Part shown: piece after piece, positions 11,104 through 21,843 of the stretch | Layout: each line of letters opens with the position of its first letter | Position numbering within the stretch: position 1 is the first letter of the stretch | Assembly: GCA_036435485.1 (NCBI GenBank) | Contig: CM071597.1 | Span: 143,961,647-144,025,646 of the forward strand | Length of the DNA: 64,000 nt | Source of the DNA: Saposhnikovia divaricata | Lineage: Eukaryota > Streptophyta > Magnoliopsida > Apiales > Apiaceae | Direction: 5' to 3' | The notes under the pieces: generated by a model | What the model saw: the letters and a program-made list of their open reading frames with translations, nothing else | What the model was told of the DNA's origin: nothing | The model's database searches: none | Position numbers and translations under genes: made by a program

Positions 11104-11621
11104 TGATATGGGCTAAAAATAAGCCTTAAGGACACTTTTAATGTGGTATTAATTATACCCGGAATGGTCCAAACGTGGGGCCCACCAGATGGGCCCAAAC
11201 CCTATTTATAATATTAATTTCGTAATTAATATTAAGGGTAATAAACAGCTCAGCAAATAAGAGTTGGATAAGGATAATATCCCCTTCAGACTTATCCAAT
11301 AAGGCATCCAATTCAATATGAAAACTGATTCCTATAAGGAATAGATCTAGAACCTTCCTCAAAGACTTGTCCACCAAGTCTCCTATTCCTACCATAATTC
11401 TAAGGCTCCAGCAGCCTATATAAAGGGCCTGACCCCTCACCTCAGAACTACGTTTTTTGGCTTGATCTTTGATATTCATCAAAGTACGTAGGCATCTTGT
11501 GAAGGCAAATTCAGCCACGAGCACGAGAGCAGCCATTAAAGCACGAAGCTCACACACACCCTTGCATTAAATACATCAACCCTAGCTGCAATACTAGTAA
11601 CCTAATTTTTATTCCACAACA
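11104..11621 (+). repeat. 3' LTR of Tat element
   Basis: 518 bp, the same length as the 5' copy, starting TGATATGGGC and ending CCACAACA. It is followed by the duplicated target GGTCC. Confidence 0.95.
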
Positions 11622-11906
11622 GGTCCCAATAATATTATAAATTAATAAATAATTTATAATCATAAAAATATATGTATTAACCTTTTGGAAAATATGATTC
11701 TAGGGTTCTTAAAATTTGAATTTATATGAAACCGATCCTTGACCCTCTTTGTTGCATCGAAAAGTTCGAATGTGGTGTTCTCGTAAAGCATTAAAAAATT
11801 ATTAATCAATGTTTTTGATGTCTTGAGTGCTCAAATGGTTCCAAAAATATTGTTTTATCATTGATATCATCTAAATATACATAAATCTTTACTTTGAATC
11901 CCTCTA

Positions 11907-12164
11907 CTCCCTCTGTCTCACAATGATCTTCTCCTTTACAATGTCGGTCATGTTCATAACATGAGACAAATTACTAATTTACGCATAATTTATAAGACCA
12001 AATATAGTCATGAGTGATCTTGTTGGATTCGTATTTATGAGTACTTTAATACAGTGAAGTTTTTATATTTAATACTAATATGAAATTAAACATATTAACG
12101 ATCAAAAGTGTGCGTTGGCAAACGTGTTTTTTAAAATGGGAAGAGTTTTTTGAGACGGAGGGAG
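11907..12164. mobile_element. Stowaway-type MITE
   Basis: The left end reads CTCCCTCTGTCTCA after TA (11905-11906). The right end reads TGAGACGGAGGGAG before TA (12165-12166). These are near-perfect inverted repeats of the classic Stowaway terminus with its TA target duplication. The 258-bp length is typical and the interior is AT-rich with no coding capacity. It sits inside the right part of the Emigrant-like MITE. Confidence 0.92.
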
Positions 12165-12426
12165 TAATAATCATTGAATTTGTAAAACATGTATATATAA
12201 TTAATTGAATTAAGTGTAAAACATATATTATACAATTCAATCTATTTAAATATATATAATTCCAAATTAATATTCTTTGATGTTAAAAATTTCTACAAAT
12301 TAATAGAATTTTTAAGTGCCGACTACATTAATTTATTGAAGTTTTATAGAGGTTTTAGTGTATCTACCTCCTTGTACAAGAAACCCAAAAACAATTTGTA
12401 TATATGAATGGGGAAATAGGCGCCCG

Positions 12427-12433
12427 TATATAA
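12427..12433 (+). promoter_or_regulatory. possible TATA box of ROMO1-like gene
   Basis: TATATAA about 60 bp before the start codon. The only sequence between it and the Emigrant-like MITE end is about 65 bp, so any upstream promoter elements would have to lie within or beyond the transposons. Confidence 0.4.
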
Positions 12434-12491
12434 CATATACATACATTTTTTATTTAGTGGAATAAACAGAAGCTTGACTTATAATTTTCGA

Positions 12492-14222
12492 ATGGCGAAG
12501 GACAGTTGTCTTGCAAGAATCACCGCCGGAGTTGCTGTCGGCGGAGCTGTTGGCGGCGCCGTTGGTATCTATTCTCCTCTTTTTTCACACCCCTTTTTGT
12601 GAATTTCACTGATTTCGCTTAGTGTGTGTAATTGTATAAATGTATGTAGCTTTGTAGAACCCTAATATGTGTTGGCTAAGTTGAGTGTTAAATAATGCAT
12701 TCTTTCTTGTTTTTGGTTGATGTGAATCATAATTTTATGAATATTAGCAGATGCTGTTTGTAATTAGGGAAAAATGGGTTTTAGATGGCTGCATTGTATA
12801 TTTTTTTTTTGGGGAAAAAGAGTTACTTGGAAAATAGTGATGATTAGTGATTACTAGGTGTTTTTTTTTTTTTTTTTTGGAAAAAAGAATGTAATACGGG
12901 TTTTTTTCAGTGAGGTCGATTACATAAAATTTAATTACTAATGCACACATACATGTTTGTCTCGGGGGAGACAGAGGCCCGAATTTTTATAATTATGTTG
13001 TGTTATAGAATCATGGGTAAGCAACAAATTTTACACGGCCTCAAAGTTTGTATCGTGGATTTGTATGTTGAGGATGAGACGACACGTGGATAAGTAGAGG
13101 CAAGAGAATTTAAGGATGGGCTTGCATTTGCGGATTTTATTTTTGATACTTGAGCTAAATATGTTAGTGCATAGAAATTGAATAAACAATGCAGCAGAGT
13201 AGTTAGTAGATAATAACAAATGAACTGGTATTCTTAGTTGGGTTGTCTCAAATTCCTAGAAATTCTAGATGATTCTCTGTATTCTGCTATGGTTTCATTT
13301 CTAGTGCAGTTTATTTAATGATCTTCATATGATCTGCAGGTGCTGTATATGGAACGTATGAGGCTGTTAGATACAGGGTACACTCACTGCTCATTATTCA
13401 AGTGTTTCAGCTTTTTGTATAATTTAATTTGCTCCTTTAGCAAATGCGAGTGCAAATACTATGACACGGTTGAAGAACTGCAAGATATGTTTAATGGGAA
13501 TATAATCTTTATTTTCACTATCTTAGAGAGAAAATAGTTTAGGGTTCTCAAATCATTTGGTCAATTACATTTGTTTGATTTATCTGTGTTATGGTCATGT
13601 TGTTGTCCAAGTTTTGCCATTTGTGTTAGGGTTCTATACTAGCTTATAAAACAATTTATGTCTGTTTGTAGTCTTAGGCTCTATCTCATCATTGACAACT
13701 AATTAGCGCCGTGATGACTTCTGAGGTCATAAACATTACAACTCACAACTCAAATTGTCTAACTTCTATATTGTCCTGAACTATTAGAATGGAGACCAAA
13801 ATTCGCCTGCGACTTATATTATTATTATTTTTTATATTATCCTCCCTATTCCCTGATATAACTCATCCCCACACCAATTTTTGGCAGTTGCCAGAATAAC
13901 CAAAAATTTGATGCATCTGTTAGTTTTATCCTTATAAAAGACAAAAAGATAAAATTAGTAGGTTTGGTTAGATAAGTACTGAATGCTTCTGAAATTTCCA
14001 GGTTATCATGTTTCTGTCATAATTTCTTGACCTTGCAACTTTCAGCTATTTGCAGACATTTTTTATACTAATTTTATGCTTACGTTCATAGTAATTAATA
14101 AAATGCAGGTTCCAGGGCTTCTAAAAATTAGGCATATTGGACAAACAACGCTTGGAAGTGCTGCTGTTTTTGGACTTTTTTTGGGTGCTGGGAGCTTGAT
14201 ACACTGTGGAAAGTCATATTAG
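12492..14222 (+). CDS. ROMO1/Mgr2-like mitochondrial inner-membrane protein, three exons
   Basis: Join 12492-12564, 13340-13377, 14109-14222. All splice sites are GT-AG and phases match, giving 74 codons including the initiator, then TAG. The product begins MAKDSCLARITAG and ends LIHCGKSY. It has a glycine-zipper membrane segment (about residues 12-32, GGAVGGAVG) and a second hydrophobic segment (about 52-68). This matches the plant proteins annotated as reactive oxygen species modulator 1 (ROMO1), related to yeast Mgr2. Mgr2 acts at the TIM23 presequence translocase as a lateral gatekeeper; human ROMO1 is linked to mitochondrial redox state and dynamics. Length and both cysteines (residues 6 and 70) agree with the family as I remember it. 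All exons are intact. It is the only ordinary host gene in the window. Confidence 0.92.
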
Positions 14223-15530
14223 GGCCTGTTTTTGTGAAAAACAATTCTAGTATGTGTGCGGAACTGTCTAGAAAGGGACGTTAACTATAAATTGTGCGTT
14301 TCAGTATTTTACCTATTGTTCCTTTAGATAATGAAGTACCACTCTTTTCATAGTAATGAATGCTCATGTATAATCAACTCACTAGCTGTTTCATCATTTT
14401 AAGAATGCCTAATATCAATAATGGTTTAGGACTATAAACTTGCAGTCCCCATAAAAACTAAAACACTATGTTTTTATTGGGACTAAACAGAGGAGAAGAT
14501 ATTGATGTGCTGCTTAAGTGAGGCATGTAAATCTTACAAAAGGGTAGTTTGTGTTTTTTATTCCTTTCCAATGTTTGATCTTTGAATGTCGGAGTTATAG
14601 ACATCAGATAATGAATAAGAAATGAGCCACCTAGTTGGTATAGTATTAGTAAACTATGTCAATGTAAGCAATTGTTGATGGAGTGTCAAATCAACTGAAC
14701 ACTTAACTCAAGTGAAAATTTTGTAGGTTTGCATATTTTGTTCCGACTGAGATTGTCTACTCATGACATCAAGTAGACTTGAAAAGATTTAGTAGTTGCC
14801 TTCTTAACCCCAAACTAGAAATAATTTGACCCATTATGATATTACTGTGCCATATGTAAAAAGTTGTGGGGAAATCTTGCTTTATATATTTCGACGGTAA
14901 GTATTCTCATGCTCTAAACGAGTGTGTCATATTGATGTTCGCATCTATCATCATATAAAACAGGGTATTTTTTTTTTTTATGTATCCCATTTTGAAAAGT
15001 GATTTTAATTTTATTTTATAAATTTCAATTATGACCTTTATGGGAGGCTTTTCTGCACCAAGTTGCACAACAACTTAAGAATGAATATATTCTTAATGCA
15101 TGGTATTGTCCATTTAACATTTTACCCAATGGGCAAAAAAATTTATCCAATGGGTAAAAAAATTTACCCAACTCCCATTTATTGTACTACACTCTCATAT
15201 ATTTTATCATGATCCATGGATAATCCATTTACCAACCCATTAAATTGATGATATACACAATATCTTTACATTAAAATTTAACTAACTGATCCTTAATTTT
15301 AGCAACTGACTTACACGCTGCACAAATTCAAATCTCATTACCCTAATCTGAACGATATGACTATATTGTATTCATATCAAGATTTGAATCCTTTCGAAAA
15401 ATAGAGACAACAGTCATTGAGATGATCATTACGTTATATAATATTTATGTGTTATGGTACTAATCTCTCTAATAATCTGTTTCTTGATTTCTGAATAGCA
15501 GGGAACGTAATTTTTTTAAAAAATCAAGCA
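14223..15530. other. intergenic region downstream of ROMO1-like gene
   Basis: 1.3 kb of AT-rich sequence with the 3' untranslated region of the gene at its start. At about 15121-15172 there are three near-copies of TTTACCCAATGGG / TTTATCCAATGGG-type sequence separated by A-rich spacers. I recognise no coding region or transposon termini. Confidence 0.4.
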
Positions 15531-16622
15531 TGTCCGCGCAACAATCCTCTTCCAGAACTTCACTATCAGGTTTGGTTAAGAGAACACTATTTATGTGCAT
15601 AGATTCATATCCTTATATTAAGAACGATTCATATTAATATCTGTACATAGATTTGAAGCGTAGAATTCGAAGTCGAAATGCTGAAAATCAACATCCCAAT
15701 ATCTCACATTGCAGTGAGGGAATTAACGATGGAGAAACTCCTATTCCCATTGGTAATGTACTTTTTACATTATCAAGTTTGTGATGTTGAAATTTAATAT
15801 CTCCGTGACTATGTTGATTACATTGCTTTCTAATTATGTTTTTATATATCTGTGATTATGTTTTGTAGAAGTATGTCCAAGTTCTACGATCACCACTCCA
15901 TTATCTTCTAATAGTACAGGTTGGTTTACATGATCATGAGTATTTACTAAACTCAAATTGCTCTACTGTCATTTTGTCAACTATTTTGATATCTAAACTA
16001 TTAATATATTTGCCAATATGAGTTGTCTACAAAAGGATTATTATGCCGATCTACACAAATTCTCTGTTGAATTCAATAATTTGTTTTTAGGTACGAAACG
16101 TCGGATTCGTGGGAAGAATATGGAGACGGTTCTAGGTCCATCCAAACAATGCGATATCAATAATGATAAAGGAGGAAATATGAATTCAAAATAGCCAAAT
16201 ATCCTTAGAGAAACTGAATCAAACATAATGATTAACGCACTGTCTCCATATACCGGTAAACTCATACATATACGTCTTTGGATTCATTGTTGCGCTATTG
16301 ATCCATGTATATTGTCATAGGATTGAAACGAAGAGTTCGTGGACAGAATGTTAAGACTATTTTACGTGATTCCAAAATTCAACATTCAAATATTCATTCC
16401 AGATATAACGTAGAAAATCAACCACCAACTGGATCGGTAGATACATATGAATCAAGGAGTTTTTCACTGATAAGTACATAATTTTGCATATTTTTATTAC
16501 CTATTTATTATTTGAATTCGTATTTTAATAAATTATTTTGTTGTATTTCAGGAAATTCAAGAAAAAATGAAGAAATGGCAAAATGAAGAAATAAAGTTCA
16601 AAAGACCGCAGCTTAGGGCTTA
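15531..16622 (+). pseudogene. upstream exons with repeated KRRIRG motif, probable Helitron N-terminal region
   Basis: Short open segments are bounded by plausible AG and GT sites. The first begins MSAQQSSSRTSLS at 15531. Later ones begin LKRRIRSRN (15653), TKRRIRGKN (16093) and LKRRVRGQN (16323). Each of these three follows an AG by exactly two bases, so the exons share one phase. The block ends with a short exon rich in Lys and Glu and a TAA at 16620-16622. The same motif recurs in exons at 18793 and 19140, just before the recognised Helitron gene, so I assign the block to the disordered N-terminal part of a Helitron protein. It could instead be an older tandem copy or an unrelated gene. Confidence 0.45.
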
Positions 16623-18515
16623 AGAATTTATTTTTATTAATAAATATTTTATTTGATTAGAAAATTATATTTATAAATATCTAATAATATTAGATATTTA
16701 TTTTTATAAGTTTCGGATTAAATTAATTATTTATTATTTAAAAATTATACGTCGTGCGGGATAAAAAGCATTTCTACGGAACCCATCTATACGCAAATAA
16801 AAGTGGCCAGCCGGTTTTGATTTTTCCATGTGAAAGAATCTTGCAAGATGGGTGTGCCTTGCTTTCTTAGTTGTAAAGTTGTATAATAATTTCATTTGGT
16901 GTGCTAATTCTTCCTATAAATAGGAAGTAATTCTCCATCTTTGAGGACACTTAGACTTACACTTAGACTGAGGATTAGGATTAGGATTAGTTTAGGACAC
17001 TCCTAAATTTATTGTAATTTTTCTACAATTCTTATAAACATTTTAATTTTTTTTTTAGTTCATATTTTCCTGCATTTATTTGTTAATTCTGTTTTTAGCA
17101 AATTTTAATTCGAAGCAAAATGTATTTCCCATGTTTTATTTAGGCAAACCCAGCATTCCCTTATTCCATTTCCCACAAATCCCTCTCCTGTGTTCTTCCC
17201 TATTTTTCCGCCCAAATCATCTTCTCCCCTGTTTCTATTTGCGTTGCTGTTTGATTCCAGCCCTGCTCCTTCTTCTTCTACGCAACCACCACATCAAGCT
17301 CCCCTGTCTCTCGCATTTCTCTCCTAGCCGCGCCAACACCATCTCACGCCCCTCCTCTTCTCGAATCTATCCAACCTCCCTCTCCCTTTCGAGTTGCGAT
17401 TCTTGTACTTAGTTTTGAGTTTTCAAGTGGTATCACTATGTTCTTAGGGTAGTCGAATTATTATAAATTTGTTTGTTTTCTGAATTTTTAGTAGTTGGTT
17501 TGTTGAGTTTTTTTATGGTTGTTTGTTCTTCTCCGTAGCTATGATTGAGTAAATTGCTGTTATGAATAGTGTGTCCAGATAAGTATAAATTTGTAGTGTA
17601 TTTCGTCGACAAAGTTCCGTTGGCCGAGGTCTTATTTCGAATTTTGCTGGAGTCTGTGCTGTGTTCAAGTTTCATTTGCTTCCGCTGGGTGCTGCATAGT
17701 ATAGTTGTGCTGTCGAATTCTTCATGGTTGGCGAGTGTTGTGCTGTCCATTTAGGGCCCTTAATTTTCATTTACATTTGTTGGATACAAGGTTGCAGTCT
17801 TCACGCATCTGGGTTGCCATTTTGTAGGATTACCGAATTTCTAAATCGTTAAGTTAGAGTTTGTGTCCCGTTGAGCCGAATTGTTTGTGTTGATTTTACT
17901 GGGTTGATGCATGGATGATCTGTTGTCCCCTTTTCTTTTCTGCGTGTAGTTGTTCCTTTCCGTAGTTTCCTTTTTAGGGTCTTAGTTTGTTAGAGTTTCT
18001 TTAGGATTGTTCACGATTTCGTTTTTGTCAGCAGAGTTTTTGGAGTCATTTCTTATGAGTCATAGTTACGAGTCTAAGTCTGAGTCATAGTTAGTCCAAT
18101 TTCATTGTACCTTTAGAGCTGTTGCTGCTATTCGACAGGGTGTTGTTACTTTGTTTGACTCGTCGCTGGTTTGTCTTTTTGTCTTGTTTTTGTCTTGCAA
18201 TGTCGCGCTTGTGAATTCTGTCAAATTTTATTTCTTTTAAATTTATGTAAATAAAAAGGTTTTAATTAAGTTTAGTTTTAAATAAATTAGAATAATCTAG
18301 TTTTAATTAATTGGTTTGAAATAGATTTCTTTTTAGTAATTAATTAATTAGTAAAATCAAATTTCCAAAAATCCAAAAATTTGTCCTAATTCGATTAAGT
18401 TAAAATTAAGGAATGCGAAATAAAATTATTCCCTGTGGATCGAATCTTAAATACTAAAACGATGATCGTGCGCTTGCGATATTAAATTGTACACATTTTC
18501 TGCCACATCATTCAC
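16623..18515 (+). mobile_element. probable solo LTR or LTR fragment, Athila-related; borders unresolved
   Basis: About 1.9 kb without a gene lying between two groups of motif-sharing exons. It has LTR-like traits: a core promoter CCTATAAATAGGAAG near 16912-16926, a T-rich central part, and an end (about 18430-18500) with GTGGATCGAA and CGTGCGCTTGCG. These resemble the 3' end of the Athila LTR in this same window when read in its own orientation. I could not find clear TG/CA ends with a 5-bp duplication. The 110-codon frame at 17080-17412 is Leu/Ser-rich and not recognisable. Confidence 0.35.
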
Positions 18516-18529
18516 CTTCACCACTGTCC

Positions 18530-19640
18530 ACAGGTAAGAACAATTATTCAGAAAACTACTTAACAGAGTTATTATTTCCACTCTGCAATACTTCTAACTT
18601 GATATTTTTAGTTGATTTTGCAACTCCTCTTGGAACAAATAGAGTTCATGGAAAACAGACACTACCAACATCATTGGCGTCAACGACATGTACTTCATTT
18701 TTAATACTATTTGTTAATATAATTAATTTGCTTTATATCATTTTTTCAGTAATTCTTTATTAAGGTTTTGTATTGGTTATATTAATGTAGCAATGAAGCG
18801 TAAAGTTATTGGATCGGTAGAGAATCTTACTAACAATCAATCCCCGTTTCAGTATCAACGAACATGTATAGAAAGTTTCTCAGTCTCATTGTACACATTT
18901 CAATCACACAATATAAAATATACCTAATTCTACTGTTTATAATTGTGACTGAGGAATGCAATGCTCCCCGAACCGTATGTCGTAATCAAAACATTAGTGA
19001 GAATAATGGTACATTCGACAGCTCTTCAAGTACAATCATAAGTAGGATCTCAGTATATTTTGATTGTATGGTATGCGCTAACTGACAATTTTAATGATTA
19101 AATGTACTAATATGTATTTCTTTTGATACTAAAACAGTTGTGAAGCGCAGATTAAGAGGACCTAATGTTAATAAGGTTTATGGTGAGAGAGAACATCATA
19201 ATTACTTAAAAAAACTCCAGTTACCTATGTACTTATAAGTCATGTCTATGCCAGGTGAAAACCTATGTACTTATAAGTCATGTCTATGCCAGGTGAAAAC
19301 AAAATGCCAGCACAATGTTCAAGTGGGAAGGAAAACATTAGTAGAACACACTCTGCAACAAGTAGGCTTACGTCAATTTTAGGACAGAGTAATGTCAACA
19401 ATGGAGTCCATGTAAACAAACATGGTAATTCGAATAATCAGAGATACGAGCATGGAATATTATCTCATTTTAATCAACCTACTACTCAGATAAAAAAAGG
19501 GAATATTGATCTTACTGAATCATCATCTGGAAAGAAAAATCTCAATGCAGAATTTGATATGGTAGATGAAACTTACACTACAGAAAATGATGATGTGGAC
19601 AGAGGTATTAATTCCAAACCTGCCTTTTTGCGTTCATGAC
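18530..19640 (+). pseudogene. Helitron Rep/helicase N-terminal exons
   Basis: A series of short exon-like segments: one reading DFATPLGTNRVHGKQ (after AG near 18612), one beginning MKRKVIGS (18793), one with TEECNAPRTVCRNQN (about 18950), and one beginning VKRRLRGPN (19140). A longer Ser/Asn-rich segment (about 19280-19600) ends at a plausible donor near 19605. The content is polar and repetitive, as in the poorly conserved N-terminus of plant Helitron proteins. A perfect 38-bp tandem duplication at 19223-19298 lies in it. Splicing is inferred by eye. Confidence 0.5.
19223..19298 (+). repeat. perfect 38-bp tandem duplication
   Basis: The segment starting ACCTATGTACTTATAAGTCA at 19223 repeats exactly at 19261. 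Perfect identity implies a recent event. The second copy places an in-frame ATG that opens the longer Ser/Asn-rich segment. Confidence 0.9.
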
Positions 19641-19785
19641 AATAGAGACTGAGATTGTAGCAATGACTGCAACATATAATTGTTTAATTTGTTCATTCTT
19701 TTACTGTAAGATGTCATGCATATTTAGCATATTCTATATATAAATTCATGCATTTTTTAATTTACTACATACATATTTTAGAAGA

Positions 19786-21843
19786 AGCTGATGAAGAGGG
19801 TATTGATGTTAACAATGAAATGGATTGCGACGATCCAACGGAATGGGGTAGTAATCCAAATTTGTGGAGTGGATATATGGATATTGGTGCGCTAACAAAA
19901 ATTTGCTCAAAGTGTGGATCACGTATGTGGAACGAGGAGCGTAACAATAAATCATGTACGAGAAAAGATCCAACATTCTCGCTTTGCTACAGAAATGGTC
20001 AAATCCATCTTGATAAAGACTCGCCACCTCCTGAACCACTAGCTTCTTTGTTAAATGGTCTACATGAGAAATCCAACCACTTTAAACAGAATATTAGAGT
20101 GTACAATTGCATGTTTTCGTTTACATCCACAGGTGGTAAGGTTGATAATAAAATCAACAGAGGTAGAGGCCCCTATTGTTTCAGATTGCTTGGTCAGAAT
20201 TATCATCTTTTGGGTAGTTTGGTCCCTCCTGACGGTTCAGGGCCTTAATTTTGTCAATTATTCATATATGATACTGAAAATGAGGTTGAAAATCGTATTA
20301 ATGCTTTAGGTGGTTCTACTAACAATGTTGATCCAGATATTGTAGAAGAATTGTTAACCATGTTAGACCAGAAAAATGAATTAGTGTGTGCCTTTCGCAT
20401 GGCTAGAGATCGTTTTGAAAATCGTGACCTTGATGAGTTTAAATTGGTTCTTATATCATCCATGTCATCCAATGGTCGACCAAATCCTATTGGACCATCT
20501 AATGAGGTTGTTGCATTTATCGTAAGTGATGATACTGATACCGATGGATTTAGAGATACTGTTGTGAATTCTAAACAAGAAGGCTTGAAGAGAATATATG
20601 AAACAGATCCTCATTTTATGCAGTTCCAGTATCCTTTGTTATTTCCTATAGGCAAAGAAGGATATCACCTTCATATACCTCTGAGAAATCAGAAGAGGTG
20701 CGATGATACATAAATAAATGATGAAGATCTTGATCTTGATTCCAAGCAACGGCAATCTGTTTCTTTAAGGGGGTACTATTGTTATAAGATAATGATACAC
20801 ACTTTAGAAGGTAAATAAAAATAACTAATTCAGGATCTGAATATCAAAATTTCCTACATGGTAATATTGTATCACTAATATTTGATCTTAATGGTAATAT
20901 TTACAGGGATATCTCTTCACCAGGCTGGATGTTTATGGCAACAATACATTGTTGATGCTTTTACTGCTATTGAACAGTATAGGTTGGATTGGGTCTCAAA
21001 TCATCAGAATAAAATTCGAGCAGATCTGTATCATTCTGTACGTGATGCATTGAGGAAAGGAGACAATGATCCTACTCATGTTGGTAAAGCTGTTATTTTG
21101 ATTGCTTCTTTTACTGGATCACAACGTTACATGTCACAATATTTTAAAGATTCATTAGCTATATGTCGTGCTATTGGTCATCCGTCATTATCCTTACAAT
21201 GACATATAATTCTAAATGGCCTGAAATACAAACAATGCTTGATTTATTACCCAATATTGATGTTGTTGATGCTCCGGATATTGTTTCAGGAGTATTTAAG
21301 TTGAAGCTTTACCAACTCCTTGATTTAATCAAAAAGAAACATTATTTTGGCAGATGCATAGGAGGTACTATTTTTACTTAAATATTTTAGTATTTTTCTG
21401 TTTCATTTTAAAACATTATCCAAGTTTTAAATTGTTTTCCTTTCTGACTTTTTTTCCCCATAGTGATGCATGTGATCGAATTTCAAAAGTGTGGTTTGCC
21501 TCATGTACACATGTTAATTTGGTTACATCCGGAAGATAGACCAAACACTATTGATAAGATCGATAACTTAGTTTTAGCTGAAATTCCTGATTGAGATACT
21601 GATCCAATAGCATATCATGCTGTAAAGAACTACATGATTCATGGTCCATGTGGTAAAGATTGTACGTATTCTCGATGCATGGTGAAAGGAAAGTGTATGC
21701 GACATTTCCCAAAAAGGTATACCTTTTACATATAATTAGTTATCCTACTTTGAAGTATTTGTCAATATTAATTTTTTAAAAAATTTAAAGAAATTTCTTC
21801 CTTTTGCAGATTTAACGGACATACATTCTTTGATGATAGTGGC
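19786..21843 (+). pseudogene. Helitron Rep gene, HUH half (exons up to the Athila insertion)
   Basis: Exon 19786-20810 carries the conserved start NPNLWSGYMDIG and a CSKCGSRMWNEE zinc-binding pair, then the Helitron N-terminal region. It has stops at 20246-20248 and 20711-20713, and the same frame continues after both. Exon 20907-21365 holds SFTGSQRYMSQ and, after a frameshift near 21185, SKWPEIQ. Exon 21464-21716 holds the replication-initiator motif GLPHVHMLIWL (His-Val-His at 21502-21510), with a TGA near 21592-21594. A last exon starts at 21810 and runs to the Athila target site. Introns are about 93-98 bp with GT-AG ends. HUH proteins nick one strand and start rolling-circle replication. 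Three stops and one frameshift make this copy non-functional. Confidence 0.85.

Larger units (their letters stand above)
1172..11621 (+). mobile_element. Ty3/gypsy LTR retrotransposon, Tat lineage, full length but inactive
   Basis: Two 518-bp LTRs bound an internal region of 9.4 kb. The flanking 5-bp duplication is GGTCC at 1167-1171 and 11622-11626. A primer-binding-like segment follows the 5' LTR and a purine-rich tract precedes the 3' LTR. The order gag, protease, reverse transcriptase, RNase H, second RNase H, integrase marks the Tat group of gypsy elements, as does an extra gene in the 3' part. I count about 7 differences between the LTRs (about 1.4%). Three in-frame stops and a deletion in the integrase C-terminus make it non-autonomous now. 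Confidence 0.95.
1014..12360. mobile_element. Emigrant-like MITE, split by nested insertions
   Basis: The left end begins CAGTAAAACCTC just after a TA dinucleotide (1012-1013). The right end, read inward on the opposite strand, begins CACTAAAACCTC and is followed by TA at 12361-12362. TA duplication and this terminus fit the Emigrant family of pogo-related plant MITEs. After removing the Tat retrotransposon with its duplication and the Stowaway element, about 630 bp of AT-rich non-coding sequence remains, which is the right size for a MITE. No transposase remnant is visible. The family name is from memory of the terminal sequence; the inverted ends are seen directly. Confidence 0.6.

Noticed and set aside
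13340..13537. 65-codon frame starting in the ROMO1-like gene
   Set aside because: It reads through exon 2 into intron 2 in another frame. The spliced 74-residue product explains the exon.
16971..16990. GGATTAG repeats resembling telomere repeats
   Set aside because: Only about three imperfect copies (GGATTAG, not the TTTAGGG plant unit), inside an LTR-like segment.
17080..17412. 110-codon Leu/Ser/Pro-rich frame
   Set aside because: Pyrimidine-rich low-complexity sequence in a probable LTR; no family, no codon signal.
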